From Acidimicrobiales bacterium (GTDB lineage Bacteria; Actinomycetota; Acidimicrobiia; Acidimicrobiales; UBA8190): 34,352 bases of DNA. This document shows, in pieces, positions 26,883 through 34,352 of the stretch (the stretch's first letter is position 1; each line of letters opens with the position of its first letter). The notes beneath the pieces are model-generated. The model did not search any database and had not been told where the DNA came from. It saw only the letters and a list, made by a program, of their open reading frames with translations. The position numbers and the translations under genes were made by a program. The stretch covers positions 1 through 34,352 of the forward strand of contig DATKSK010000019.1 in NCBI GenBank assembly GCA_035531755.1, in the 5' to 3' direction.

Positions 26883-27941
26883 TCAGTTCTTGGTGCGGCC
26901 CTCGGGCTCCCAGCCGTCGAACCACAGGCCGTGCGAGCCGCCGGCCTTCGGGTACACGGGCCGCACGCTCGGCAGGTCGGGCCGCCCGCTGCGCACGGGC
27001 GGGTGGACCACCGGCGCCGGCTCGGCGGCGAAGTCCATCGGCCCGGCCACGGCCGGGAGCGGCCGGGAGATCCGCAGCATGCGCCGCAGCAGGCTCCGGG
27101 GGCGCTCCACGAGGGCCAGCGCCACCGACCCGAGGTACAGCACGATGAAGCCGATCACCGCCACGAGCCACAGGTGCGGCCCGGGGCCGGTCGTCGCCAG
27201 CGACCCGCCGCTCGCCGCCGTGGGCGGCGCCGTGGTCGGCGTGGCAACGGGGGCCGTCGTGGGAGCGGCCGTGGTCGGGGTCGCCGTGCCCGCCGAGGCC
27301 GTGGCGATCACCGGTGACGCCGCCGAGCCCGTCGGGGCCGTCGAGGTGATGCCCGTCGGCGCGGCGTTGTTCGGGTACGGCTTGCAGGTCACGTTCAGGT
27401 TGCTGCCCGACACGACCAGGGTCAGCTGCACGGTCGGGTCGACCGTCAGCGTGATGGTGCCACCCGACGCCGTGAAGGGGCCGATGGAGCTGGGCGTCGC
27501 CGGCAGGATGAGCGGCAGGCCGGTGGTGGGCACCGGGCTCGGGATGGGCGCGTTGATCGCCAGGGTCCCGCTGGCGATCGACGCCGGCGTGGCGCCGGTG
27601 GCGTCGATCTTCGTGACGGCGGAGCCCACGATGGCCGAGTTGCCCAGGGCCGCGGCAGCCGAGACGATCGACGTCGGCAGCGACACCTTCGACTGGTAGT
27701 TGGTCAGGTTGAACGTGGAGCCCGACGCGGGGCTCGCCGGGGTGATCGTCCCGGTGGTGATCACGTCGTTGAGCACGATGTTGCCCACGGGCGTGCCCGG
27801 GCAGTACAGCTCGTACGCGGACGAGTCGGCGAAGGCCGGCGTCGCGGACGCCGCGAACAGCGTGACCACGCTCCCGCCTCCCGCGACCACCCCGGCTATG
27901 ACAGCTGCGACGCCGCGTCGCCTGCTGTTCGACCTTGCCAT
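26883..27941 (-). CDS. Secreted cell-surface protein with LATTG motif, C-terminal TM and long tail
   Basis: This 352-residue protein has an N-terminal signal peptide (SRRRG, hydrophobic 11-30, likely cleavage after ATPAFA, residue 38). The mature domain is Thr/Ser/Pro-rich beta-type (~39-190) with two cysteines, Cys47 and Cys186, probably a disulfide. A Thr/Ala/Pro linker (~195-245) leads to LATTG (248-252), a hydrophobic segment (258-277) and Arg-rich residues (280-290). That is the layout of a sortase substrate, in particular the LAxTG motif of class E sortases. However, about 75 residues follow the membrane segment, far more than the usual short tail. I do not recognise the ectodomain. ATG 27941 has AGGGGGG upstream; the open frame to 28196 is leader. 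Confidence 0.8.
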   Translation of the reverse strand: MARSNSRRRGVAAVIAGVVAGGGSVVTLFAASATPAFADSSAYELYCPGTPVGNIVLNDVITTGTITPASPASGSTFNLTNYQSKVSLPTSIVSAAAALGNSAIVGSAVTKIDATGATPASIASGTLAINAPIPSPVPTTGLPLILPATPSSIGPFTASGGTITLTVDPTVQLTLVVSGSNLNVTCKPYPNNAAPTGITSTAPTGSAASPVIATASAGTATPTTAAPTTAPVATPTTAPPTAASGGSLATTGPGPHLWLVAVIGFIVLYLGSVALALVERPRSLLRRMLRISRPLPAVAGPMDFAAEPAPVVHPPVRSGRPDLPSVRPVYPKAGGSHGLWFDGWEPEGRTKN

Positions 27942-28239
27942 CGTGTCCCCCCTATCTGGCGCCGACATCGGATCCACCGGCGTCACGTTCCTCCCCGGTC
28001 GTCCGGGCCGGCGTGCGAACCGTCCCGTGCGCCCGGTGCCGTCCCGTTCGGGGCGACACCATGACGCGCGCGGGCGTCCGCTCGCAACACCTGGGTCAGA
28101 CGTTACGGAGTCGCGCACCGAATTGGCATCATCACGATTGAGGAATTCTGTGCCGCCACCAGGGAAATCACCATGTGCACGGGCGCGCGTCGGCACGGCT
28201 CACGTCGGTGAGCCGTGCGAGGTGCGGTACGGGCTGCGC
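27942..28239. other. 298-bp intergenic region, AT-richer patch
   Basis: The gap lies between the c-di-GMP gene and the surface-protein gene, both on the minus strand. It contains the hairpin at 28193-28218 and an AT-richer patch (about 28115-28155) that is unusual for this window and may hold the surface-protein promoter. I could not fix -35/-10 boxes. No gene or RNA was recognised. Confidence 0.5.
28193..28218 (-). terminator. Perfect 11-bp hairpin after the c-di-GMP gene
   Basis: GCACGGCTCAC (28193-28203) and GTGAGCCGTGC (28208-28218) pair completely around a 4-nt loop, 21 nt after the stop of the minus-strand gene at 28240. No T-tract follows. Confidence 0.65.
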
Positions 28240-30018
28240 CTAGGCCTCGGGGGCCGCCCAGACCTGCTCGCGCGGCCCCGGGTGGCCCAGGTGGTACCCC
28301 TGCGCGAGCTCGCACCCGATGGCGCGCAGGGCCGCGGCCTGCGCCGGCGTCTCGACGCCCTCGGCCACCATGGACAGATGGAGCTCGTGGCCGAGCGCGA
28401 TGAGCGCCCGCACCATGGCGGCGCCGTGCGGGTTGCTGGTGGAGTCGAGGGTGGCCACGAACTCCGGTGCGATCTTGAGCGCGTGGATCGGCAGTTCCTG
28501 GAGCCAGGCCAGCCTGCACTCGCCGGCTCCGAAGTCGTCGAGGTTGAACTGCACCCCCGCCGCGCTCAGCCGGGCGAGCACGCCCTCGGCGCCCGCAGCG
28601 GCGCGCGCCGCGTCCTCGGACAGGTCGATGCTGATCATGGCCGGCGACACCCCGTGCTTGCGGGTGAGGCCCTCGAACATCTCGACGAAGTGCGGGTCGG
28701 TCAGCTGGCGGCCCGACACGTTCAGGGTGAGCCGGAACTGCGCGGGGAGGTTCTCGGCGGCCCGCCACAGCACCAGCTCGGTGAGGGCGCGGTCGAGGGT
28801 CCACCGGCTGATGGCGTCGGCCATGCCGACCTCGGCCGCCACGTCGAGGAACTCACCCGGCAGCAGCACCCCCTGCTCCGGCCGCTGCCAGCGCAGCAGC
28901 GCCTCGGCACCGACCACCTGGCCGCTGCGGAGGTCGACGACCGGCTGGTAGAACAGCGCCAGCTCGCCGTTGTCCATGGCGCTCTGCAGCCCGTGCTCGA
29001 TCTCGTAGCGCGACACCACGCGATCGCGCATGGACGCGTCGAACACCTGCGACGCCCGGCCCTCGTCGCGGGCCCAGTACATGGCCAGCTCGGCGTTCTC
29101 GAGGACGGTGTCGGCGGTCTCCCCGGTGGCGCCGGGGTCCGTCAGGACGATGCCGACGGTGGCGCGCAGCCAGTGCTCCACGCCGTCCACCACGACGGGC
29201 CGGCCGGCGCCGTCGAGAACGAGGCTGGCGATCCGCAGGGCGTCAGCCTCGGAATTCACGTCGGCGCACACGACGGCGAACTTGTCGGCGGCCACCCGCG
29301 TGACGATGTCGGACTTGCGCCTCGCCACCGACAGGCGGCTGGCCACTTCGCGCGCCACCTGCTCGGCGACGCCGCCGCCGAACTGCGCGTGGACGTCCTG
29401 CCACCCGTCGAGCTCCACGAACAGCACCGCCAGCGAGCCGCTGTCGCGCCGGGCCGCGGTGAGGGCCTTGTCCAGCTGGTCCTCGAGCAGGGCGCGGTTG
29501 GGCGGCTCGGTGAAGACCGTCGGTGCGGCCGGGGCCACAGGCGTCGCCGGCGCCGCCGGCGCGGGTGCCGCCGCGCCCTGGGCGCTCAGCTCCTCGATGC
29601 GCTCGGCGAGGCGCTGGTTCTCGACGGCGAGGGCTCGCTGGGCCAGGGCGTTGCGCACGGTCTGGATGAAGGCCTGGGGGACGAGCGGCTTGACGAGCAG
29701 GCCGTCGAGCTGCGCCGAGGCGGCCAGGGCGCTGTCGAGCGACGCCAACCCCGTGAGCAGGAGGACCGGCGTGTCGGGGTCCTCCTCCTTCATGCGCTGG
29801 GCGAGCTCCACGCCGGTCTGGTCGGCGAGCTGGTGGTCGACGACGATGGCGGCAGGGCGTTGGAGCCCCCGCAACGTGAAGGCCTCGGTCGGGTCCGACG
29901 CCACGAAGACCTCGATGCCGGCGCCCTTGAGCACCGACGCCAGGCTGTCCCTCGTGGCCTGGTCGTCGTCGACGACCAGGACCGAGTCCTGCAGCACTGT
30001 GGGTTGGAACGCAGACAA
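28240..30018 (-). CDS. REC-GGDEF(degenerate)-EAL c-di-GMP signalling protein
   Basis: This is a 592-residue cytoplasmic regulator. The receiver (~12-125) has Asp17-Asp19, phosphoacceptor Asp61, Thr89 and Lys110. A coiled coil (~126-147) and an Ala/Pro linker follow. The GGDEF domain (~172-330) reads AADKF (243-247) where GGDEF should be, so it cannot make c-di-GMP, but the inhibitory-site motif RKSD (234-237) is kept. The EAL domain (~335-585) keeps Glu372 (EAL), Asn433, Asp494-Asp495, Lys515, Glu553 and Gln573, with Asp465 in place of one metal-binding Glu and KIA instead of KID. A phosphodiesterase or c-di-GMP receptor is likely. The start codon is TTG (30018), preceded by a G-run. Confidence 0.9.
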   Translation of the reverse strand: MSAFQPTVLQDSVLVVDDDQATRDSLASVLKGAGIEVFVASDPTEAFTLRGLQRPAAIVVDHQLADQTGVELAQRMKEEDPDTPVLLLTGLASLDSALAASAQLDGLLVKPLVPQAFIQTVRNALAQRALAVENQRLAERIEELSAQGAAAPAPAAPATPVAPAAPTVFTEPPNRALLEDQLDKALTAARRDSGSLAVLFVELDGWQDVHAQFGGGVAEQVAREVASRLSVARRKSDIVTRVAADKFAVVCADVNSEADALRIASLVLDGAGRPVVVDGVEHWLRATVGIVLTDPGATGETADTVLENAELAMYWARDEGRASQVFDASMRDRVVSRYEIEHGLQSAMDNGELALFYQPVVDLRSGQVVGAEALLRWQRPEQGVLLPGEFLDVAAEVGMADAISRWTLDRALTELVLWRAAENLPAQFRLTLNVSGRQLTDPHFVEMFEGLTRKHGVSPAMISIDLSEDAARAAAGAEGVLARLSAAGVQFNLDDFGAGECRLAWLQELPIHALKIAPEFVATLDSTSNPHGAAMVRALIALGHELHLSMVAEGVETPAQAAALRAIGCELAQGYHLGHPGPREQVWAAPEA

Positions 30019-30051
30019 GGAAGGCCCCCCCTACAAGTTCCAGGTCGCCAC

Positions 30052-30073
30052 GGCCGGTGTCTGTTCACCGGCC
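30052..30073. repeat. 8-bp inverted repeat in leader of the c-di-GMP gene
   Basis: GGCCGGTG (30052-30059) and CACCGGCC (30066-30073) are perfect complements around a 6-nt loop. The element lies 34 nt before the TTG start and ~140 nt after the cysC stop, so it could be a leader structure, an operator or a weak terminator. The rest of the 195-bp gap (30019-30213) shows a repeated TTGAC on the minus strand near 30122-30134 but no clear promoter. Confidence 0.45.
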
Positions 30074-30213
30074 CGGTACGCCCGTCCTGTAACGACCAAG
30101 CTTCTCACCACTCCCCGCGCGAAGTCAACGTCAACCAGTCGGTCGTTCGAGACGCCCCCGGTGGCCAGAAGGGTAGATCCCACACTCCGTGAGATTCTGA
30201 CCTCAATTTGTGG

Positions 30214-30822
30214 CTAGATCCCTGAACCGGGCGCCCCGAGGGCCACGAGGACCCGCTCCAGGGCCTCCGCCAGCGAGAGGTCGTGGCCCACGACGACCTC
30301 CGGCGATTCCGGTGGCTCGTAGGGGTGGCTGACCCCCGTGAAGGTGGACAGGTCCCCCGCCGAGGCCCGGGCGTAGAGGCCCTTCGGGTCCCGCTCGGCG
30401 CACACGGCCATGGGCGTCGACACGTACACCTCGACGAACCGCAGGCCGGCGTCCTCGTGCAGGGCGCGCGCCCGGCGCCGCCCCTCGGCGTAGGGGCTGA
30501 TGAGCGCGGCCAGGGCCACGATGCCGGCGTCGGCGAACAGGCGGGCCACCTCGGCCACCCGCCGGACGTTCTCCTCGCGGCCCTCGGGACTGAAGTCGAG
30601 GTCGCCGTTGAGGCCGGACCGCATGTTGTCCCCGTCGAGGCGGTACGCGGCGCGGCCGTTCGCCACCAGGTGCTCCTCGACCGCGGCGGCCAGCGTCGAC
30701 TTCCCCGAGCCCGACAGGCCGGTGAACCACACCGTCACCCCGCGGGTGCCGAGCCACCGCCAGCGGTCGCGCCGCGTCAGGCGGCTCGTCGCCCACACCA
30801 GGTCGGAGGCGGGGACGACCAC
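30214..30822 (-). CDS. cysC: Adenylylsulfate (APS) kinase
   Basis: This 202-residue kinase phosphorylates APS to PAPS. It has P-loop GLSGSGKST (35-43), the substrate segment YRLDGDNMRSGLNGDLDFS, and the lid/APS motif FVEVYVSTPMAVCAERDPKGLYARA. It is a separate gene rather than the CysN-CysC fusion found in many bacteria. GTG 30822 lies 3 nt after the cysN stop, so translation is probably coupled. Last gene of the cysDNC operon. Confidence 0.95.
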   Translation of the reverse strand: MVVPASDLVWATSRLTRRDRWRWLGTRGVTVWFTGLSGSGKSTLAAAVEEHLVANGRAAYRLDGDNMRSGLNGDLDFSPEGREENVRRVAEVARLFADAGIVALAALISPYAEGRRRARALHEDAGLRFVEVYVSTPMAVCAERDPKGLYARASAGDLSTFTGVSHPYEPPESPEVVVGHDLSLAEALERVLVALGAPGSGI

Positions 30823-30825
30823 GGC

Positions 30826-32076
30826 TCAGTCCGCGCCCAGGATCATGCCCGCCCCGGTGGTGACGTTGGTGTCCTCCGCCGCCACGATGAACGAGCCCAT
30901 GAAGCGGTTGCGCCGGTAGCTGTCGTAGAACAACGGCTGCGTCACCCGCAGGCTGACGCGCCCGACCTCGTTCAGGCCCAGGGTGCTGGCCGCCTCGTCG
31001 CGCCGCAGGGTGTTGACGTCGAGGTCGTAGTGGACCTTGCGCACCTGCGCCCGGACCCAGCGCGTGGTGTGCTTCAGGGCCACGACGTCACCTTCGGCCA
31101 GGGGGCGGTCCGACATCCAGCACATCATGGCGTCGATGTCCTGACCCACGGTGGGCTGGTTGTGGGGCCGGCAGATGAGGTCGCCACGCGAGACGTCGAG
31201 GTCGTGGGTGAGGCGCACCATCACCGACATGGGCGCGAACGCCTCGTCCACGGGGCCGTCGAAGGTGCTGATCGAGGCGATGGTGGAGGTGAGGCCCGAC
31301 GGCAGGACCAAGACCTCGTCACCGGGCCGGAACACCCCCCCGGTGACACGCCCGGCGTAGCCCCGGAAGTCGGGGATGGTCGACGCCGTCGGCCGCACGA
31401 CCCACTGCACCGGGAGCCGGGCGTCGATCAGGTTGCGGTCCGACGCGATGTACACCTGCTCGAGGTGGTGGAGCAGCGACTGCCCCTCGTACCACGGCAT
31501 GTTCAGCGACCGCTGCACGACGTTGTCGCCGTTCAGCGCCGAGATGGGGATGAAGGCGAGGTCTCCCACCTCGAGGCGCGTGGCGAACGCCTTGAACTCC
31601 TCGCAGATGCGCCGGAAGACGGCCTCGTCGTACCCCACCAGGTCCATCTTGTTGACGCACAGCAACAGGTGCGGCACCCGCAGGAGCGAAGCCAGGAAGG
31701 CGTGGCGCCTCGTCTGCTCCACGATCCCCTTGCGGGCGTCCACGAGGACGAGCGTGAGGTCGGCGGTGGAGTTCCCGGTCACCATGTTGCGCGTGTACTG
31801 GATGTGGCCGGGGGTGTCGGCGATGATGAACTTGCGCAGCGGCGTGGCGAAGTAGCGGTAGGCCACGTCGATGGTGATCCCCTGCTCGCGCTCGGCCCGC
31901 AGGCCGTCGGTGAGCAGGGCCAGGTCCGTGTACTCGTCACCGCGCTGGCGGCTGACGCGCTCCACCGCTTCGAGCTGGTCCTCGAAGATGGCCTTGGAGT
32001 CGTAGAGCAGACGGCCGATGAGCGTGCTCTTGCCGTCGTCCACCGAGCCGGCCGTGGCGAATCGCAGGAGCTCCAT
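30826..32076 (-). CDS. cysN: Sulfate adenylyltransferase subunit 1 (GTPase)
   Basis: This 416-residue EF-Tu-like GTPase drives ATP sulfurylase. It has G1 GSVDDGKST (10-18), the G2 region GITIDVAYRYF, G3 DTPGH (87-91) and G4 NKMD (142-145), followed by two beta-barrel domains. No APS-kinase domain is fused at the C-terminus. ATG 32076 directly abuts the cysD stop (TAAATG), so the two subunits of the heterodimer are translated in tandem. Confidence 0.95.
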   Translation of the reverse strand: MELLRFATAGSVDDGKSTLIGRLLYDSKAIFEDQLEAVERVSRQRGDEYTDLALLTDGLRAEREQGITIDVAYRYFATPLRKFIIADTPGHIQYTRNMVTGNSTADLTLVLVDARKGIVEQTRRHAFLASLLRVPHLLLCVNKMDLVGYDEAVFRRICEEFKAFATRLEVGDLAFIPISALNGDNVVQRSLNMPWYEGQSLLHHLEQVYIASDRNLIDARLPVQWVVRPTASTIPDFRGYAGRVTGGVFRPGDEVLVLPSGLTSTIASISTFDGPVDEAFAPMSVMVRLTHDLDVSRGDLICRPHNQPTVGQDIDAMMCWMSDRPLAEGDVVALKHTTRWVRAQVRKVHYDLDVNTLRRDEAASTLGLNEVGRVSLRVTQPLFYDSYRRNRFMGSFIVAAEDTNVTTGAGMILGAD

Positions 32077-33003
32077 TTAGAAGTACCCCTCGCGCTTGCG
32101 GTCCTCCATGGCGGCTTCGCTGAAGCGGTCGTCGGCCCGGGTGGCGCCCCGCTCGGTCAGCCGGGAGACGGCCGTCTCGTCGATGATCTCGTCGACGGTG
32201 ACGGCGTTCGACTCCACCGCGCCCGTACAGGTCATGTCGCCCACGGTGCGGTAGCGCACCATCGTCTCGAAGGGCTCCTCGTCGTCGCGCAGCGTGAGGA
32301 ACGGGTTGACGGCCAGGAGCATGCCGTCGCGACGGAACACCTCGCGCCGGTGGGCGAAGTAGATCGACGGGATGTCGACCTTCTCCTGGGCGATGAACTG
32401 CCAGATGTCGAGCTCGGTCCAGTCCGACAGGGGGAACACCCGGATGTGCTCGCCGGCGCGGTGGCGGCCGTTGTACAGCCCCCACAGCTCGGGGCGCTGG
32501 TTCTTCGGGTCCCACTGCCCGAACTCGTCGCGGAACGAGTACACGCGCTCTTTGGCCCGGGCCTTCTCCTCGTCGCGCCGGGCCCCCCCGAACACGGCGT
32601 CGAAGCGGTGCTCGGTGATGGCGTCGAGCAGGGTCCGGGTCTGCAGGCGGTTGCGGGAGGGATTGGAGCCGGGGTCGTCCACGGACCGGCCCCTGTCGAT
32701 GGACTCCTGGACCGAGGCGATCTTCAGCTGGGCGTCGAGCTCGGCGATCCGGCGGTCACGGAACTCGAGCACCTCGGGGAAGTTGTGCCCGGTGTCCACG
32801 TGCATGACCGTCAGGGGCAGCCGGGCCGGCCAGAAGGCCTTTTCGGCGATCCGCAGCATGACCACCGAGTCCTTCCCCCCCGAGAAGAGCAGGACCGGGC
32901 GCTCGAACTCCGCCACCACCTCGCGCATGATGTGCACGGATTGCGCTTCGAGCGCCTCGAGATGGGAGAGCTGGTACTGGCCAGCCTCCGCGCGTCCCCC
33001 CAT
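32077..33003 (-). CDS. cysD: Sulfate adenylyltransferase subunit 2
   Basis: This 308-residue catalytic subunit of ATP sulfurylase makes APS from sulfate and ATP. It is a PP-loop ATPase with SGGKDS (41-46), followed by MHVDTGHNFPEVLEFRD, GGARRDEEKARAKERV, and the C-terminal RKREGYF typical of CysD. ATG 33003 has no Shine-Dalgarno; the preceding 9 nt are pyrimidine-rich and follow a TATTCT box, pointing to a leaderless mRNA. First gene of cysD-cysN-cysC and divergent from cysQ. Confidence 0.96.
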   Translation of the reverse strand: MGGRAEAGQYQLSHLEALEAQSVHIMREVVAEFERPVLLFSGGKDSVVMLRIAEKAFWPARLPLTVMHVDTGHNFPEVLEFRDRRIAELDAQLKIASVQESIDRGRSVDDPGSNPSRNRLQTRTLLDAITEHRFDAVFGGARRDEEKARAKERVYSFRDEFGQWDPKNQRPELWGLYNGRHRAGEHIRVFPLSDWTELDIWQFIAQEKVDIPSIYFAHRREVFRRDGMLLAVNPFLTLRDDEEPFETMVRYRTVGDMTCTGAVESNAVTVDEIIDETAVSRLTERGATRADDRFSEAAMEDRKREGYF

Positions 33004-33012
33004 AGGAGGACG

Positions 33013-33018
33013 AGAATA
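33013..33018 (-). promoter_or_regulatory. Candidate -10 box (TATTCT), leaderless cysD
   Basis: TATTCT is a good TANNNT match and ends 9 nt before the ATG of cysD. It is the most AT-rich spot in the 96-bp divergent gap with cysQ. A TACGGT at 33041-33046 on the plus strand might serve cysQ. Confidence 0.45.
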
Positions 33019-33099
33019 GTCCGGTCAGGGCGCTTTCCGGTACGGTCTGCGGGCTTTCCCATCCCCGGACGCCACATCGCCCCAGGTGCGAGTTTGCCC

Positions 33100-33891
33100 A
33101 TGACCGACGACCACGCGCTGGCGGCCCGCATCGCCGAGGACTGCGGCGTGGTGCTCCTCGAGCTGCGGGCCCAGGGGGTGGGCGGGGACGCCCGCGAGCT
33201 CGGCTCGGAGGGCGACCGCCGGTCCAACGAGCTGCTCAACGCCGCCCTGGCGCACTCCCGTCCCCACGACGCCGTGCTGTCGGAGGAGGGCGGCACCGCC
33301 CCCGGGCGCCCGGACCGGTCAGCGGCCGCCCGGGTCTGGGTCGTCGACCCCCTCGACGGCACCCGTGAGTACGCCGAGGGCCGCAGCGACTTCGCCGTCC
33401 ACGTCGCCCTCGTGGTCGACGGCGAGCCGGTGGTGGGCGCCGTGGCCCTGCCCGGCGAGGGCCTGGTCTTCGGCACCGGCGCCCCCGGCCCGCCCGCACC
33501 CGCCTCCCCGCCCGGCGCGGCGTCCCCGGGCCCTCCGTCGGCGCCCCCGGGGGACCCCGGCCCGCTGCGGGTCGTGGTGAGCCGGACCCGGCCCCCCGCC
33601 GAAGCCGAGCAGCTCGCACGCCGGCTCGGCGCGCAGCTCCTGCCGATGGGCTCGGCGGGCGCCAAGACCATGGCCGTCGTCCGGGGGGCCGCCGACGCCT
33701 ACGTGCACGCCGGCGGCCAGTACGAATGGGACTCGGCCGCCCCCGTGGCGGTGGCGCGCGCCCACGGCTACCACGCCTCGCGTCTCGACGGCTCGCCGCT
33801 CAGCTACAACCACCCGGACCCGTGGCTCCCCGACCTCCTGGTGTGCCGCCCCGACCTGACCGACGTGATCCTGCAGGCGCTTCGCCCGTAG
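33100..33891 (+). CDS. cysQ: 3'(2'),5'-bisphosphate nucleotidase / inositol-phosphatase family
   Basis: This 263-residue Mg-dependent, lithium-sensitive-type phosphatase has the metal-site motifs SEEGG (61-65), WVVDPLDGT (80-88) and WDSAAPVAVA (210-219). The CysQ reading is supported by its divergent position next to cysDNC: CysQ removes PAP, the by-product of PAPS use. A ~30-residue Pro/Gly/Ala insertion (126-155) interrupts the fold between two strands. The ATG at 33100 gives the family N-terminus; the very long frame extending back to 30283 is a shadow of the cys operon. An inositol monophosphatase activity cannot be excluded. Confidence 0.88.
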   Translation: MTDDHALAARIAEDCGVVLLELRAQGVGGDARELGSEGDRRSNELLNAALAHSRPHDAVLSEEGGTAPGRPDRSAAARVWVVDPLDGTREYAEGRSDFAVHVALVVDGEPVVGAVALPGEGLVFGTGAPGPPAPASPPGAASPGPPSAPPGDPGPLRVVVSRTRPPAEAEQLARRLGAQLLPMGSAGAKTMAVVRGAADAYVHAGGQYEWDSAAPVAVARAHGYHASRLDGSPLSYNHPDPWLPDLLVCRPDLTDVILQALRP

Positions 33892-33980
33892 GAGCGGGCC
33901 CCGCTCGATCCGGCCGGCGTGACAGGCCGGGGTCCGCAGGAGCGGCCCCGCTCGATCCGGCCGGCGTGCCAGGCCGGGTC
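33891..33980. terminator. Duplicated double-hairpin element between cysQ and the ygfZ-like gene
   Basis: Two imperfect copies (33891-33938 and 33939-33980) stand in tandem. Each has palindrome GAGCGG(G)-C-(C)CCGCTC (33892-33906; 33940-33953) and a CCGGCC/GGCCGG stem with a 9-nt loop (33910-33930 in copy 1). A third partial GGAGCGGG follows at 33989-33996. The array begins at the cysQ stop and ends at the convergent gene's stop, so it could terminate both. Confidence 0.6.
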
Positions 33981-33983
33981 CGG

Positions 33984-34352
33984 TCAGAGGAGCGGGAGTG
34001 CCCGCACCTCGGCACCGATCACGTCGTCGGTGGCGGCCGGTCGGGACGAGGCCGCGGGCGCCTCCGGGGCCGGGCGCAGCTCGACGCGCGCCGGCGGGGT
34101 GATGCTGCGGTGCACGTAGGCCAGCGCCACCGGACGGCCCAGCGACGGTGACCAAGCCGCCGAGGTCACCGACCCGACGACCTTCCCCTCGGCGACGACC
34201 TCGGCGCCGAGGGGCGCCGCCGCACCCCCGGGCAGCTCATCGACGACGAGCCCGCGCAGGTGCCGGGCCACGCGGTTGCCCCGGGCATCGAGGCGGGCGA
34301 CGAGCTCCTGCCCGGTGTAGCACCCCTTCGTGAAGCTCACGCACCGCTCGAG
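33984..34352 (-). CDS. YgfZ/GcvT-like folate-binding protein, C-terminal part
   Basis: The last ~122 residues are present; the gene enters from the right edge. The signature SFTKGCYTGQELVAR matches the K-G-C-[FYW]-x-G-Q-E motif of the YgfZ family, whose cysteine is needed for activity. YgfZ proteins use folate and support iron-sulfur enzymes such as tRNA methylthiotransferases. The following RLDARGNRVARHLRGLVVD and the GKVVGSVTSAAWSPSLGRPVALAYVHR segment are typical of the C-terminal barrel shared with GcvT. An apparent GTG start at 34340 is internal, since the frame continues upstream (ERCV). Confidence 0.88.
   Translation of the reverse strand, partial: LERCVSFTKGCYTGQELVARLDARGNRVARHLRGLVVDELPGGAAAPLGAEVVAEGKVVGSVTSAAWSPSLGRPVALAYVHRSITPPARVELRPAPEAPAASSRPAATDDVIGAEVRALPLL

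Noticed and set aside
30283-33099. Very long plus-strand open frame leading into cysQ
   Set aside because: It is the antisense shadow of cysC-cysN-cysD, whose motifs are complete on the minus strand. Only 33100-33891 has family motifs.
34321-34340. Start codon of the right-edge gene at GTG 34340
   Set aside because: The frame continues upstream to the window edge and the YgfZ signature lies in the C-terminal half of the family, so this GTG is internal.

Overview
The window is very GC-rich bacterial DNA (roughly 70% or more by eye), densely packed with short intergenic gaps and many GTG starts. The gene content and order point to an actinobacterium. A PdtaR-type ANTAR response regulator lies next to polA and rpsA, as Rv1626, Rv1629 and Rv1630 do in Mycobacterium, and a trp cluster is nearby. 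The S1 protein is of actinobacterial type and the PolA is proofreading-deficient. A stand-alone trpF, a type II fatty acid synthase operon and the overall style suggest a deep-branching group such as Acidimicrobiia rather than Mycobacterium or Streptomyces. That placement is inference.

Left part (1-7.7 kb): the start of a FAD-dependent oxidoreductase and a PIG-V-like membrane glycosyltransferase on the minus strand. Opposite them is a five-gene family-5 (Dpp/Opp type) ABC importer operon: lipoprotein receptor, two permeases, two ATPases. A perfect 12-bp inverted repeat sits in the divergent promoter region. The two ATPase genes are joined by a 15-bp tandem repeat that reads as a 26-residue coupled mini-ORF.

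Core block (7.8-13.5 kb, minus strand): rpsA, polA, the ANTAR regulator, a small coiled-coil protein and tRNA-Leu(CAA). On the plus strand follows fabD-fabH-fabG-acpP-fabF (13.6-18.3 kb), a coupled operon for fatty acid synthesis. FabD carries an extra C-terminal barrel-sandwich (biotinyl/lipoyl-like) domain without the modifiable lysine. A perfect 32-bp duplication precedes fabD, and a 13-bp x 10 minisatellite precedes acpP. A UbiB-family kinase follows, converging on a secreted or anchored DUF5666-like protein whose stop codon it shares.

Right part (21-34 kb): trpC-trpF-trpB-trpA (minus), then a divergent OmpR-type two-component pair. Next are a cell-surface protein with an LATTG motif and a REC-GGDEF-EAL c-di-GMP protein with a degenerate GGDEF. 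The sulfate activation operon cysD-cysN-cysC (minus) is divergent from cysQ, which recycles PAP. The window ends inside a YgfZ/GcvT-like protein.

No mobile element, CRISPR array or phage gene was seen. The most unusual signals are the FabD fusion, the repeat arrays placed at gene starts and junctions in the fab and ABC operons, the surface protein with an LATTG motif, and a recurring leaderless-promoter pattern (TANNNT 6-9 nt before the start codon).
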